The notes beneath the pieces were generated by a model, which searched no databases, was not told where the DNA came from, and saw only the letters and a list, made by a program, of their open reading frames with translations. A stretch of 64,000 nt of DNA from positions 1,674,001-1,738,000 of the forward strand of contig NZ_JAVDUJ010000001.1 in NCBI RefSeq assembly GCF_031456295.1, given 5' to 3'. The stretch is from Arcanobacterium_A hippocoleae (GTDB taxonomy: Bacteria; Actinomycetota; Actinomycetes; Actinomycetales; Actinomycetaceae). The first letter of the stretch is position 1. Every line of letters begins with the position of its first letter. The position numbers were made by a program, and so were the translations under genes. Positions 8,174-17,195 of the stretch are shown here, piece after piece.

Positions 8174-9571
8174 TTAATTTTGCTGCAGCTGCTGGAGCTC
8201 TTCGTGAGCTTGCATCAACTTGCGCTCATCCTTGCCGACGATCCACATCAAAATCACTGAGAGCACCACGATCCCGAGCAGTACACCATAGGTGACGTCC
8301 CACCCGTAATTGTGAATCAAAATGCCAACGCCAGTTGAGGCGAGTGTCGCGCCAAGCAGATAGCCGAACAGGCCGGTGAATCCGGCAGCGGTGCCAGCTA
8401 CATTCCGTGGGGAGAGATCAATTGCCTGCAAACCAATCAGCATCACTGGGCCGTAGATGAGTCCGCCGATGAGGGCAATCAAAAGGTAGAAAATCCACAT
8501 TGGAGCAGTGTTTGGAATCAGCCAGTAAGCGGCGATCGCACCGCCGACGCCAACTAGGAAGAGGATGCCAGCGCCAGAACGCCACCCTTTGAAGACCTTA
8601 TCGGAGACAAGGCCGCACAGCAGTGTGCCGATAATGCCTGCAAGTTCGTAGATTGCGAAGCCGATGAAACCGTCCTTAATGTTTGCGCCGTGAATTTCTT
8701 CGGTAAGGTAAATTGGGATCCAGTTCAGCACCCCGTAGCGCAGTGTATATACAAATACGTTGGTTACAGCGAGCATTACCACTACGCGGTTGGTAAGCAC
8801 GTGCTTAAAGAGCAGCTCTTTCCACGGAATCGTTTCTGCTTTTACTTCAACTTTTGCCGGATCGTTGCGGTATTCTTCGATTGTCGGCAGTCCCACAGCT
8901 TCCGGACGGTCGTGAATCAGGAAGAGCGCCACGAGTGCCACGAGCAGTGCGACGACTGCCGGCGCCCAGAAAGCAGGAGTCCAGTCTGCTGCACTTGCAG
9001 CAAAGTGGCTGATTGCCCATGCGGAAATAATACCTACACCGGCACCGCCAACGTTGTGCGCACAATTCCAAATTGAGGTCATCCAACCGCGTTCGTTAGT
9101 GGAGAACCAGTGTACGAGCACGCGGCCTGATGGAGGCCAGCCCATGCCCTGGAACCAGCCGTTGATGAACATTACCGTCGCAAATAGCCCTACGCTTGCG
9201 GAAACTGCCGGCACGAATGCGACTACGAGATTCATTAGTGCCGAAAGTGCGAGCCCGAGGGGGAGGAAGTAGCGTGCATTTGCCCGGTCGGAGAGCATTG
9301 CCATGAAGAACTTTGAAAGTCCGTATGAGAAAAGCACGGCATTGGCTACAATACCGATGCCGACGGTGTTGAGGACGTCGTATTCTTTCAGGATTGCGGA
9401 AACAAGCGAGACGTTGTTGCGGATCAGATAGAAGCCGGCATAACCGAGAAAAATCCCGATAAATGCTTGTGCGCGATAGCGCTTGTAAAATGAAGCCACT
9501 TGGCTTTGTGCTACTGGCTGTGCCTTCGGCGGAGCCGAAAGGAAGCCGAGACTGCGTGAATTATTTGTCAT
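8174..9571 (-). CDS. glpT: Glycerol-3-phosphate/organophosphate:phosphate antiporter
   Basis: The 465-residue MFS protein closely resembles E. coli GlpT along its length. Matching blocks are FLGYAGFYLIRNN, the signature FINGWFQGMGWPPSGRVLVHW, IWNCAHNVGGAG, NVFVYTLRYGVLNWIPIYL, LIYGPVMLIGLQA and GTAAGFTGLFGYLLGATLAS. The family exchanges cytoplasmic phosphate for glycerol-3-phosphate or a hexose phosphate. The arginine in LIRNN and the second one in LRYGVLNW correspond to the substrate-binding pair. UhpT/UhpC-type specificity cannot be excluded. It is monocistronic, with AAGGTAG upstream of the ATG and a hairpin downstream. Inverted repeats in its 5' region are listed separately. Confidence 0.9.
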   Translation of the reverse strand: MTNNSRSLGFLSAPPKAQPVAQSQVASFYKRYRAQAFIGIFLGYAGFYLIRNNVSLVSAILKEYDVLNTVGIGIVANAVLFSYGLSKFFMAMLSDRANARYFLPLGLALSALMNLVVAFVPAVSASVGLFATVMFINGWFQGMGWPPSGRVLVHWFSTNERGWMTSIWNCAHNVGGAGVGIISAWAISHFAASAADWTPAFWAPAVVALLVALVALFLIHDRPEAVGLPTIEEYRNDPAKVEVKAETIPWKELLFKHVLTNRVVVMLAVTNVFVYTLRYGVLNWIPIYLTEEIHGANIKDGFIGFAIYELAGIIGTLLCGLVSDKVFKGWRSGAGILFLVGVGGAIAAYWLIPNTAPMWIFYLLIALIGGLIYGPVMLIGLQAIDLSPRNVAGTAAGFTGLFGYLLGATLASTGVGILIHNYGWDVTYGVLLGIVVLSVILMWIVGKDERKLMQAHEELQQLQQN

Positions 9572-9629
9572 ATTAACTACCTTGAGGTCGTCGTTGAGCT
9601 CTTACTAGTTAAGTATGGGAAGAACAATG

Positions 9630-9674
9630 GTGACATTTCTTGTAGTAGGGTCACGCTTGGTAACAAAGTGTTAC
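9630..9674. promoter_or_regulatory. Two inverted repeats upstream of glpT
   Basis: GTGAC (9630-9634) is mirrored by GTCAC (9650-9654). Next to it is GTAACA-AAG-TGTTAC (9660-9674), a 6-3-6 inverted repeat. They sit 60-100 bases upstream of the glpT start, where a repressor could bind. No regulator gene is adjacent. Confidence 0.35.
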
Positions 9675-9841
9675 TTTGCTGGTAGTGAATGTTTTTGCAG
9701 AAACTTCCGAATTTCGGGAAAGAATTTCAGGAAGTTTGGCGGTTTTACTGATTTCGATTGAGATTTATGTTACATTAAATCTAGCGGTTGTGATGTGTAT
9801 TGCCTCATAATTGTGTATTTATTTGAGTGGTATGAGTTTCA

Positions 9842-9931
9842 ATGAAGAAGCATTTTATTCGGATTGCCGGAATTGTAAGTTCGGTATTTTTTGCTGTTTT
9901 TGGATTTTCTGGTAGCGGTTTTGATAACTGA
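9842..9931 (+). CDS. Possible 29-residue hydrophobic peptide
   Basis: A short ORF starts MKKHFIRIAGIVSSVFFAV and ends FDN, with the charge and hydrophobic pattern of a signal peptide or single membrane helix. It ends 27 bases before the lipoprotein gene. The ribosome site is weak (GAGTGG about 13 bases upstream). It could be a leader peptide, a small membrane peptide or chance. Confidence 0.25.
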   Translation: MKKHFIRIAGIVSSVFFAVFGFSGSGFDN

Positions 9932-9958
9932 TCGAGAAGATATGATGCGGTAGCTAAA

Positions 9959-11200
9959 ATGCTTAAGCGTCAGTTTTTGCGATTCTTATTGGGTATGACG
10001 GTGCTGCTTGCGGCGGGGTGTGCTGCATCGAATTTACATAGTGTTTCTTTGGAAGATGTGAAATTGACTGACGATATTGTGTTTGCACTTCGGCTTAGTC
10101 CGCAGCTGCATGATGGAGATAGTTTTGGAGCAGCTACCGAGGGATACTTGCTGCTTGTTCGAGAAGATGGCACTGCTGATTATGTTGACGTAGGTCTTAT
10201 GGATCACGGGCAGCTTGCCTGGGCAAGAAATGGGCTATTTTTCGGAGGTTTAGAAACGGAGTATCTGCTTACTAATACTGGATTAATCTCGCAATCGCGT
10301 GGAACGAAAGAAGAGTTTGAAACATCTAGATTTGTTAATGGCAAAAAAGATGGGTTTATTTCGGTATATAACGTGGGCTTTGCAGAGAATGGTTATCGCA
10401 ACAGAGTGGTTTCTGGAAGCCAAGCTTCGTTTGCAGCTTGGGAAGCTCCTGGGATGTTTATGGCAATTGCTCAATGCGGAGAACAGATTGTTGGGATTAC
10501 TGATGATAGAGAGCTTGATTTTACAACCCGAAAATATATTAGTGTTCCTGAAACTTCAGAAGTTTTAATACAGCTTTATCCTCAGCCAGAAAATGTGGAA
10601 TCCCGGATTTTAGGGCAGGTGAATCGCACAGATCTTTATGAATATGGACCGGCTGCGGAATATTCCCCGTGTGTGAATGGGGTGATGTATATGTTAGCGG
10701 AAAAATATAATGCACATAATCAGGATGCTGAGCTTGTTTTACGTTCTTGGGATACTGCTTCTGGTGCATATAAAGAAATTCCGCTTATTTTTTCAGAAAC
10801 AGCAAAACATGATTTTAACGCGGAGAGTTTTAGCAGTGTGCGCGGGAGTTTGAATTCTGATGCTTCTGCCTATCACTGGGTGTCTTGGAAAGACGGGAAA
10901 GTTTTTTCGGTAAATCTTTCCTCTGGAATCGTTACGTATCTCTTTACTCTTGATTTGTTTCAGCAAAGGGGAGGGGCAGTGTTTTATGTAACCGATAAAT
11001 CTGTGTTCGTATTGAACGAAAGCCGTCATAAAGAATTACTTGAGTTTGCCAAATATGATCTTCCGACAGGTGAAAAGACGCATTATTTTGATCTAAACGG
11101 TCTGCCGAGTATTGATCGTTTGCGAATGTCAAGGAATGTGATTCGGGATATTGCGATTAACCCGAACTGGCTTGAAAAGCATCACGGTGGTAAGCAGTGA
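9959..11200 (+). CDS. Putative lipoprotein, beta-propeller-like
   Basis: I do not recognise this 413-residue protein. It has a signal peptide with a convincing lipobox, LAAGC, putting the lipid-modified cysteine at about residue 21, so it should be anchored outside the membrane. The rest lacks membrane segments and is rich in short beta-strand-like units (DGQLAWARNGLFFGG, YHWVSWKDGKVFSVNLSSG, GAVFYVTDKSVFVLN) of the kind found in beta-propellers; that assignment is inference. Its codons look AT-richer than neighbouring housekeeping genes. It is convergent with the two-component response regulator, 20 bases away. A link to that system is possible but unproven. Confidence 0.65.
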   Translation: MLKRQFLRFLLGMTVLLAAGCAASNLHSVSLEDVKLTDDIVFALRLSPQLHDGDSFGAATEGYLLLVREDGTADYVDVGLMDHGQLAWARNGLFFGGLETEYLLTNTGLISQSRGTKEEFETSRFVNGKKDGFISVYNVGFAENGYRNRVVSGSQASFAAWEAPGMFMAIAQCGEQIVGITDDRELDFTTRKYISVPETSEVLIQLYPQPENVESRILGQVNRTDLYEYGPAAEYSPCVNGVMYMLAEKYNAHNQDAELVLRSWDTASGAYKEIPLIFSETAKHDFNAESFSSVRGSLNSDASAYHWVSWKDGKVFSVNLSSGIVTYLFTLDLFQQRGGAVFYVTDKSVFVLNESRHKELLEFAKYDLPTGEKTHYFDLNGLPSIDRLRMSRNVIRDIAINPNWLEKHHGGKQ

Positions 11201-11220
11201 TTGCGGTACTTCACAGTATT

Positions 11221-11925
11221 TCATTGTTTCATCAAAGCGCTGTTTAATGCGTATCCTAGGCTGCGGCGAGATTCAATACAGCTGCTATCAAGCCCGCTGC
11301 CTTGCATTTTCTTGCGCAGACGGTAGATTGCTGTTTTCAGCATTTCGCGTCCGCCAGTTAAATCTGTAGTGTTCCAAACTTTGGTAATCAGAGTGCGCGC
11401 TGGCACCAGTTCGTCGGCATTATTTGCCAGCAGCCAAAGAATCCGCACTTCGGTAAGGCTTTCGGTGAATATTTTTTCTTGCCATTTCGCTTCGATACGT
11501 TGAGTATCAACAGATAATTCGCCGATTTTAATTTGGGTTTCCAATTTGGCTGGCTGCGCACGGCGGACAATTGCTCCGGCGCGCAAAGCCAACTCGCGTG
11601 GACTGAATGGTTTGGTCACGTAATCGTCGGCCCCGGCTTCCAACCCTTTGATCCGGTGTTCTTCTTCGCCAAGTGCGGTCAGGAGAATAATTGGAGTTTC
11701 GACGCGCATGGCGCGAATTTGCCGCGTTAATTCCACTCCGGAAATTCCTGGCATGAGCACATCGAGCACAATCAATTGATAGTTTCGTTCTGCCAGTAGT
11801 TGTTTCGCGTCACTTCCGCGATGGGTGCAATCACACACAAAACCCTGAGTTTCCAGTGTAAATGCGACTATTGCGGTCATTTGCTTTTCGTCATCGACAA
11901 TGAGGGCACGAGGTTTATTTTGCAT
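11221..11925 (-). CDS. OmpR/PhoB-family response regulator
   Basis: The 234-residue protein has a receiver domain (residues 1-115) with the acidic pair DDE, the phospho-acceptor Asp in LIVLDVLMPG, the conserved Thr in LLTALG and Lys in VTKPFSPREL. A winged-helix DNA-binding domain follows (about 135-230), with ESLTEVRILWLLANNADE and AIYRLRKKMQGSG. It lies 95 bases downstream of the histidine kinase on the same strand, so they form a two-component pair. Its target genes are unknown; the neighbouring lipoprotein and transporters are candidates by position only. Confidence 0.9.
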   Translation of the reverse strand: MQNKPRALIVDDEKQMTAIVAFTLETQGFVCDCTHRGSDAKQLLAERNYQLIVLDVLMPGISGVELTRQIRAMRVETPIILLTALGEEEHRIKGLEAGADDYVTKPFSPRELALRAGAIVRRAQPAKLETQIKIGELSVDTQRIEAKWQEKIFTESLTEVRILWLLANNADELVPARTLITKVWNTTDLTGGREMLKTAIYRLRKKMQGSGLDSSCIESRRSLGYALNSALMKQ

Positions 11926-12020
11926 GATGCTTATCTTAATTCGCTGTTCAGATTTCGCGGTATTTTCCGGGGATGTAGATTATTTACTGCTGGTCGTAAT
12001 CCGTTTAACTTGGTTTTGTA

Positions 12021-12818
12021 TCACTGACGTTTCCGTACTGGCGTTTGATTTAACGGTAAGAGCACATGAAATGCGGTACCTTTACCGGGAATGGAATCAA
12101 GCATGATACTTCCTCCGTGCGCTGCAACGATTTGTTTTGCCACCATCATCCCGATGCCAGTTCCTGGACGGCGTGCAGTGCCGGTAGTGAATGGCTTCCA
12201 GATATTGGCATATTCTTCGGGAGCAATTCCTGCGCCGTCATCAGAAATTACAATCAATGCACTGTTGCTGGTATTGGTGGTAACTCGCACATTTACTTGC
12301 GCATTTTCTCCAGCATGACGAGTGCAATTATTGATCAAATTCCAGATCAGTTGCCGCAGCAGCTGTGGATCTGCCTGGATTTTCCCAATTCCGTTTGTGC
12401 TTTCAACATTGATTGGAGTGGTTGTAGTATGCCGCAGCTCGCGTGCAGTTTGGGTGACGATTTGCTGCAAATCTACCGATTCTGGTGAAAGTGCCTGGGA
12501 GTTGGTGAGTTTTACATTAATCAGAAAATTTTCTGCAATATTGATTACTTGTGCAGAATTTTCGCTGATGGTTTGGATGAAATTGCGTTGCTGCGGATTT
12601 AATTCTCCTGCAAGACCGTCATTGAGTAGTTCTGCGGCGGCGGAAATAAGAGTGATCGGCGTGCGGATCTCGTGGGAAATAATTGCCGGGCGAAATTCAT
12701 TTTCAGCTAATTCTGCTGCAAGCTTTGCCGCGTGCTTGCGGCTTAAGTGCAGCAAATACAAGGAAATGCCAGTGCTTGCAATGAATAGCACGACGATGAT
12801 CCAGGGTAGATATTCCAT
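12021..12818 (-). CDS. Minimal sensor histidine kinase
   Basis: The 265-residue kinase has one N-terminal membrane helix (LPWIIVVLFIASTGISLYLL), then a HisKA-type dimerisation helix with the phospho-acceptor His in ISHEIRTPITLIS (about residue 50). The ATPase domain has the N-box LIWNLINNCTRHA, G1 DDGAGIAPEE and G2 RPGTGIGMMVA. It has no extracytoplasmic sensor loop, no HAMP and no PAS domain, so the signal must be sensed within the membrane or through a partner. It precedes the response regulator on the same strand and is divergent from eno. Confidence 0.9.
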   Translation of the reverse strand: MEYLPWIIVVLFIASTGISLYLLHLSRKHAAKLAAELAENEFRPAIISHEIRTPITLISAAAELLNDGLAGELNPQQRNFIQTISENSAQVINIAENFLINVKLTNSQALSPESVDLQQIVTQTARELRHTTTTPINVESTNGIGKIQADPQLLRQLIWNLINNCTRHAGENAQVNVRVTTNTSNSALIVISDDGAGIAPEEYANIWKPFTTGTARRPGTGIGMMVAKQIVAAHGGSIMLDSIPGKGTAFHVLLPLNQTPVRKRQ

Positions 12819-12902
12819 ACCGGAATTCTATGCGCTATGGACGATGTTCGCTAAGAGTCGAAAGAGGGTCAAACGTCCAAGCGAAAAACGGCGGATTTGC
12901 GG

Positions 12903-12908
12903 TAGAAT
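12903..12908 (+). promoter_or_regulatory. Candidate -10 element for eno
   Basis: TAGAAT lies 35 bases upstream of the eno GTG, in the 125-base spacer shared with the divergent kinase gene. I see no good -35 box at normal spacing. Confidence 0.4.
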
Positions 12909-12943
12909 GATGCCGACATATTCAATTAAGAAAAGGAGTCCTT

Positions 12944-14224
12944 GTGGCAACTATTGAGGCCGTAGCTTCCCGCGAAATTCTTGATTCCCGCGGAAACCCA
13001 ACCGTTGAAGTCGAAGTAGTGCTTGACGACGGCACTTTTGCTCGTGCTGAAGTTCCATCAGGTGCATCCACTGGTGCATTCGAAGCTGTTGAACGTCGTG
13101 ATGGCGATGATTCACGTTACCTTGGCAAAGGCGTACAAGGTGCAGTTGAAGCTGTTACTGAAGTGATTGAACCAGAGATTATTGGTCTTGATGCTTCCGA
13201 ACAGCGGGTACTTGATCAAACTCTGATTGATCTTGACGGTACTGCAAACAAGGGCAAGATCGGTGCTAATGCGATTCTTGGTGTTTCCTTGGCAGTAGCT
13301 AAGGCAGCAGCTGAATCTGCTGGTCTTCCGCTCTACCAGTATCTTGGTGGCCCGAACGCGCACGTACTTCCAGTGCCGATGATGAATATTCTCAATGGTG
13401 GATCACATGCTGATTCCAATGTGGACATCCAGGAATTTATGATTGCTCCAATCGGTGCTCCAACCTTCAAAGAATCACTTCGTTGGGGTGCAGAGGTTTA
13501 TCACGCACTCAAGGCTGTGCTGAAGGCTCGCGGTCTTTCTACCGGTCTTGGCGATGAAGGCGGTTTCGCTCCAAATCTCGAATCAAATGCGGCAGCTCTT
13601 GATTTGATTTGCGAAGCAATTGAGAAGGCTGGCTTGAAGCCAGGCGCTGATGTAGCTTTGGCATTGGATGTTGCTTCCACCGAATTTTTCAAGGACGGCG
13701 GTTACCAGTTTGAAGGCGAAATCAAGCCAACCGATTACATGGTGAACTACTACGAGAAGTTGATTACCGATTATCCGATCGTTTCCATCGAAGATCCACT
13801 CTCAGAAGACGAATGGGATGCATGGGTTGCGCTCACCAAGCAGATTGGTGATCGCGTACAGCTCGTCGGCGATGATCTTTTTGTTACCAACCCAGAGCGT
13901 CTCGCAAAGGGAATCGAGATTGGTGCTGCAAATGCACTTCTCGTGAAGGTAAACCAGATCGGTTCCCTCACTGAGACGCTTGAAGCTGTAGAAAATGCAC
14001 ATCGTGCAGGCTACAAGACGATGACCTCACACCGTTCTGGCGAAACTGAAGACGTAACCATTGCTGATCTTGCCGTGGCTACTAACTCTGGTCAGATTAA
14101 GACCGGTGCGCCAGCTCGTGGCGAGCGTGTAAACAAGTACAACCAGCTGCTCCGCATCGAAGATGAACTCGGTGATGCAGCAGTATATGCTGGGCGCACT
14201 TCTTTCCCACGTTTCAAGAAGTAA
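12944..14224 (+). CDS. eno: Enolase (phosphopyruvate hydratase)
   Basis: The 426-residue glycolytic enzyme converts 2-phosphoglycerate to phosphoenolpyruvate. Conserved landmarks are SREILDSRGNPTVEVEV at the N-terminus, SGASTGAFEA, NILNGGSHADSNVDIQEFM, GDEGGFAPNL, the Mg ligands in LALDVASTEF, SIEDPLSEDEW and QLVGDDLFVTN, then the catalytic Lys in LLVKVNQIG and SHRSGETED. The GTG start is fixed by AAAAGGAG upstream. Codon choice differs from neighbours in favouring typical highly expressed codons. It begins the conserved actinobacterial block eno-ftsB-DUF501-ppx and is followed by a strong terminator hairpin. Confidence 0.98.
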   Translation: MATIEAVASREILDSRGNPTVEVEVVLDDGTFARAEVPSGASTGAFEAVERRDGDDSRYLGKGVQGAVEAVTEVIEPEIIGLDASEQRVLDQTLIDLDGTANKGKIGANAILGVSLAVAKAAAESAGLPLYQYLGGPNAHVLPVPMMNILNGGSHADSNVDIQEFMIAPIGAPTFKESLRWGAEVYHALKAVLKARGLSTGLGDEGGFAPNLESNAAALDLICEAIEKAGLKPGADVALALDVASTEFFKDGGYQFEGEIKPTDYMVNYYEKLITDYPIVSIEDPLSEDEWDAWVALTKQIGDRVQLVGDDLFVTNPERLAKGIEIGAANALLVKVNQIGSLTETLEAVENAHRAGYKTMTSHRSGETEDVTIADLAVATNSGQIKTGAPARGERVNKYNQLLRIEDELGDAAVYAGRTSFPRFKK

Positions 14225-14291
14225 ATTAACGTGAGCTTTTGCTGTGTTTGCAGTGGGTAACTAACTAGGATTCAGAGCAATACATAGCTAC

Positions 14292-14343
14292 ATATTTGGA
14301 GGCGGGTAGTGCCGGTGCGCTACCTGCCTCCAAATATTTATTT
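14292..14343 (+). terminator. eno terminator
   Basis: An 18-bp stem (14292-14309 with 14320-14337, one G-T pair) with a 10-base loop is followed by a T-rich stretch. It lies 67 bases after the eno stop. Confidence 0.85.
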
Positions 14344-14419
14344 TGGCTGATATCTATTGTGAGTATGCTTTAGCGGGTGCTCATGAAATTTGTAATGCAC
14401 AAACGATAAGATAGGCAGC

Positions 14420-15352
14420 ATGAGTGTGCGTAAACCAAAATCTCCGAAACAGTCGCAGCGGTCACGTAATGTCGTTGGTGATGGGGCGAAGCGTACGCAC
14501 ACTAGCGGCAAAATGGTTGAGAAAAACCAGCATGTGGCAAAACAAAAAGGGCTTAGCTCGCAGACTCGAAATGCTAATAGTGAGCGTTTAATACCACGGC
14601 ACGGCACAGAAAATAGTGGTGATTTGCCAAGGCTTCGCGAAAATGCAAATGCTGCACTTCACCGTCCGCAGCCTAGTAGTACACGCAAGGGGAAAGTATC
14701 GCAAAGGCAGGAGCGGAATCATCGCGTGCAGCGACGGGATACTGAGCCGAAAGCTGCGGATTCATTAAAAACTGGTCTGAGGGGAGAGCAAGGGCAGAAG
14801 CGCCGGGCAAATGTGCGTGAACGTTTCGGGAAAGACTGGGATGTGGTGCTGCAAGGTACTGCAAAAACGCGCAAAATCCCGGTGCGAATTCTTGCGATCG
14901 TATTTACGTGCCTGATTGCCGTCATTATTTTGGCAAATCCGGTGCAGGATTTTCTTGCGCAACAAGAGGAAAAGCGTGCGCTGAGTGCGAAGCTGACCGA
15001 GACGAAAGCTGAACTGGATGCATTGCAACAGCAAATAGACTTGTGGAATGATCCAAGTTATGTGCAGGCGCAAGCGCGGAAGCGGCTCGGTTTTGTACTC
15101 CCGGGGCAGACGCTATATTACGTGAGTGGCGAATTGACTGATGCTGAAAAGAAAAAGAAAGCCAGTGAAGAAGAGCGGGCGATCGCGTTGCGGCGTAAAT
15201 CCATGCCATTTTATCTGGGGCTGTGGAAATCAATTGAGATTGCCGGCACTGTAGAACTCAAACCTGAAGCGTTGCTAAATCCGGAAGATGCGCCGCTAGT
15301 GAACGAGCCGCAGCCTGATACAGGCAGTGCAAAAGTTGATACACCAAAGTAA
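14420..15352 (+). CDS. FtsB/DivIC-like septum formation initiator
   Basis: The 310-residue bitopic membrane protein belongs to the FtsB/DivIC family, which links FtsQ/FtsL in the divisome. About 150 N-terminal residues are basic, polar and probably disordered. One membrane helix follows (VRILAIVFTCLIAVIILA, about 157-174), then a coiled coil (EEKRALSAKLTETKAELDAL) and the conserved YVQAQARKRLGFVLPGQ motif. The basic N-terminal tail and ~90-residue C-terminal extension are longer than in FtsB of other phyla but common in actinobacteria. The place after eno and before DUF501 is the standard actinobacterial context. Confidence 0.88.
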   Translation: MSVRKPKSPKQSQRSRNVVGDGAKRTHTSGKMVEKNQHVAKQKGLSSQTRNANSERLIPRHGTENSGDLPRLRENANAALHRPQPSSTRKGKVSQRQERNHRVQRRDTEPKAADSLKTGLRGEQGQKRRANVRERFGKDWDVVLQGTAKTRKIPVRILAIVFTCLIAVIILANPVQDFLAQQEEKRALSAKLTETKAELDALQQQIDLWNDPSYVQAQARKRLGFVLPGQTLYYVSGELTDAEKKKKASEEERAIALRRKSMPFYLGLWKSIEIAGTVELKPEALLNPEDAPLVNEPQPDTGSAKVDTPK

Positions 15353-15439
15353 ACATGAGCCAGCAGTCAAAAAAAGAGCTGAAATAAACGGGTAGCCAGT
15401 AAATTCATTGGATAACGTGATCGCAAAGGGAGGGTGGCG

Positions 15440-16036
15440 ATGGGAACACAGTTTGATAATCCAAAGCGTGCAAATTTAGAGAATGAAATTGAAATTCCGG
15501 AAATATCTCTGCAGCTGTTAAAAGAAATTGCAGTGAACGCAAGTGAGGTAAAAGATGGAGATATTCAAATTTTGACGCACCAACTTGGGCGTGTGCCGCG
15601 TGGTCTGATTGGAATTGGGGCGCGATGCAGATGCGGCGCGCCTCTCGTGACGATTACATATCCTCGCTTACCGGATGGCTCTCCGTTTCCGACGCTTTTT
15701 TATCTCACCCATCCGTGGCTCGTGAAAGAAATTTCACGTATCGAAAGTGCAGGTGAAATGCTCGCATTGAATGCCGAGCTGGCATCAGACGAAGCACTTT
15801 TAGCAGCGCATAAAGCAGCCCATGAAAGCTATATTACGCGACGGGATTTGCTTGCGAAAGTATTGGAGATCGCTGATTTTTCAGCGGGTGGAATGCCTGA
15901 TCGGGTGAAATGTTTACATGCCCTGGCAGGATATGCTTTGGCTGTTGGCGCTGGAGTGACGCCTTTTGGGGATCGTGTGCTTGCGCAGATTGGCTGGGAT
16001 GCTGAGATCTGCCGGTGCATATTTGATCGCGAATAA
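15440..16036 (+). CDS. DUF501 domain-containing protein
   Basis: The 198-residue protein matches DUF501, found between ftsB and ppx in most actinobacteria. Conserved parts are LGRVPRGLIGIGARCRCG with two close cysteines, TYPRLPDGSPFPTLFYLTHPWL, SRIESAGEM and a C-terminal HALAGYALAVGAGVTPFGD. Its biochemical role is not known. ATG 15440 is chosen over GTG 15434 because AAAGGGAGG ends directly against the GTG but stands about 7 bases before the ATG. Confidence 0.88.
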   Translation: MGTQFDNPKRANLENEIEIPEISLQLLKEIAVNASEVKDGDIQILTHQLGRVPRGLIGIGARCRCGAPLVTITYPRLPDGSPFPTLFYLTHPWLVKEISRIESAGEMLALNAELASDEALLAAHKAAHESYITRRDLLAKVLEIADFSAGGMPDRVKCLHALAGYALAVGAGVTPFGDRVLAQIGWDAEICRCIFDRE

Positions 16037-16080
16037 CAGTAACTGATGTGGATTTATTTTTTTTGAACAAAGGGAGAAAG

Positions 16081-17103
16081 ATGAAGGTCGCGGGGATCGA
16101 TTGCGGCACAAACACGATTCGGCTACTGATTTCTGAAATTTTACCGGGGAGAGTGAATGCACTTGGCGGGCCAGCATTGCGTGACTGCGTACGTGAGATG
16201 CGGGTGGTGCGCCTGGGCGCAGGGGTAGATAAAACTGGCAGGTTTAATCCGCAGGCATTGCAACGGACGCTGGATGCGGTGGCAGAGTATGCGCAGCTAT
16301 GCAGGGCACATGAGGTTGTATCGATCCGTTTTGCGGCTACTTCAGCTACGCGTGACGCGGAAAATCGCGATATTTTTATTGACGGCGTGTATCGGCTGCT
16401 CGGTGTGCGACCGCAGGTGATCAGCGGAGAGCAAGAAGCGCTTACGTCATTTACAGGAGCCGTCTGCGCTGTTGATCGCAGTGATTTAGATTTAGCGGAA
16501 GATGCGCCGGTAATTGCTGTGGATTTGGGTGGTGGATCAACTGAGCTCGCATTAGGGACGCTGCGTGGAGAATTACTTTCATCGTTTTCAATGGATGTGG
16601 GATCGGTACGGATGCATGAACGCCATTTGGGTGCTAATCCTGCGGCGGCGGCAATTGCTGCCGCACGTGCCGATGTGCAAGCTTTCCTTGATACGGCTGA
16701 AATGCATGTAGATTTGGCTGCTGCACATGCATTGATTGGTTTGGCAGGTACTGTTACTTCGATTACCGCGAAATGGCTTGGGTTGGATGTTTATGATTCG
16801 CAGCGGATTCATGGTGCGAAAATGAGTATTTCGCAGGTGCAGGAAACTTGCCAGTGGTTTATTGATGCGAATTTAGCGCAACGCAAAGCTCTCGGATTTA
16901 TGCATCCTGGCCGTGCGGATGTGATTCAGGCTGGTGCTTTGATTTGGCAGGAAGTGGTGCAGCGAGTGGTGCAGCGGAGTAAGGAAGCAGGGCATGAGAT
17001 TTCGCATGTGGTCACTTCGGAACATGATATTCTCGACGGTCTGGCATTGTGGGCAGCAAATGAGCTGCAGTCTCCAGTGGGAAACTGCAGCTCAAAGGGC
17101 TAA
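16081..17103 (+). CDS. ppx: Ppx/GppA family exopolyphosphatase
   Basis: The 340-residue protein belongs to the Ppx/GppA branch of the ASKHA phosphatases, which hydrolyse polyphosphate or pppGpp. It shows GIDCGTNTIRLLI at residues 6-18, RFAATSATRDAENRD, ISGEQEA, VDLGGGSTELALG and LIGLAGTVTS, all in the usual order. It corresponds to the short (~300-350 residue) actinobacterial form. ATG 16081 has GGGAGAAAG just upstream; the longer frame from 16048 lacks a ribosome site. It is the last gene of the eno block. Confidence 0.92.
   Translation: MKVAGIDCGTNTIRLLISEILPGRVNALGGPALRDCVREMRVVRLGAGVDKTGRFNPQALQRTLDAVAEYAQLCRAHEVVSIRFAATSATRDAENRDIFIDGVYRLLGVRPQVISGEQEALTSFTGAVCAVDRSDLDLAEDAPVIAVDLGGGSTELALGTLRGELLSSFSMDVGSVRMHERHLGANPAAAAIAAARADVQAFLDTAEMHVDLAAAHALIGLAGTVTSITAKWLGLDVYDSQRIHGAKMSISQVQETCQWFIDANLAQRKALGFMHPGRADVIQAGALIWQEVVQRVVQRSKEAGHEISHVVTSEHDILDGLALWAANELQSPVGNCSSKG
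17062..17093 (+). terminator. Hairpin at the 3' end of ppx
   Basis: GAGCTGCAGT (17062-17071) pairs with ACTGCAGCTC (17084-17093), inside the last codons of ppx. There is no U-tract, so terminator function is uncertain. Confidence 0.4.
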
Positions 17104-17195
17104 TATAGGTTAATTTTTTGGTGCTCAGAAGCAATTGCGAGCGCTTGCAGCTAATGTGTGATCTCTCACTTGCCTGCAGCAATTCGCTAACTGAT

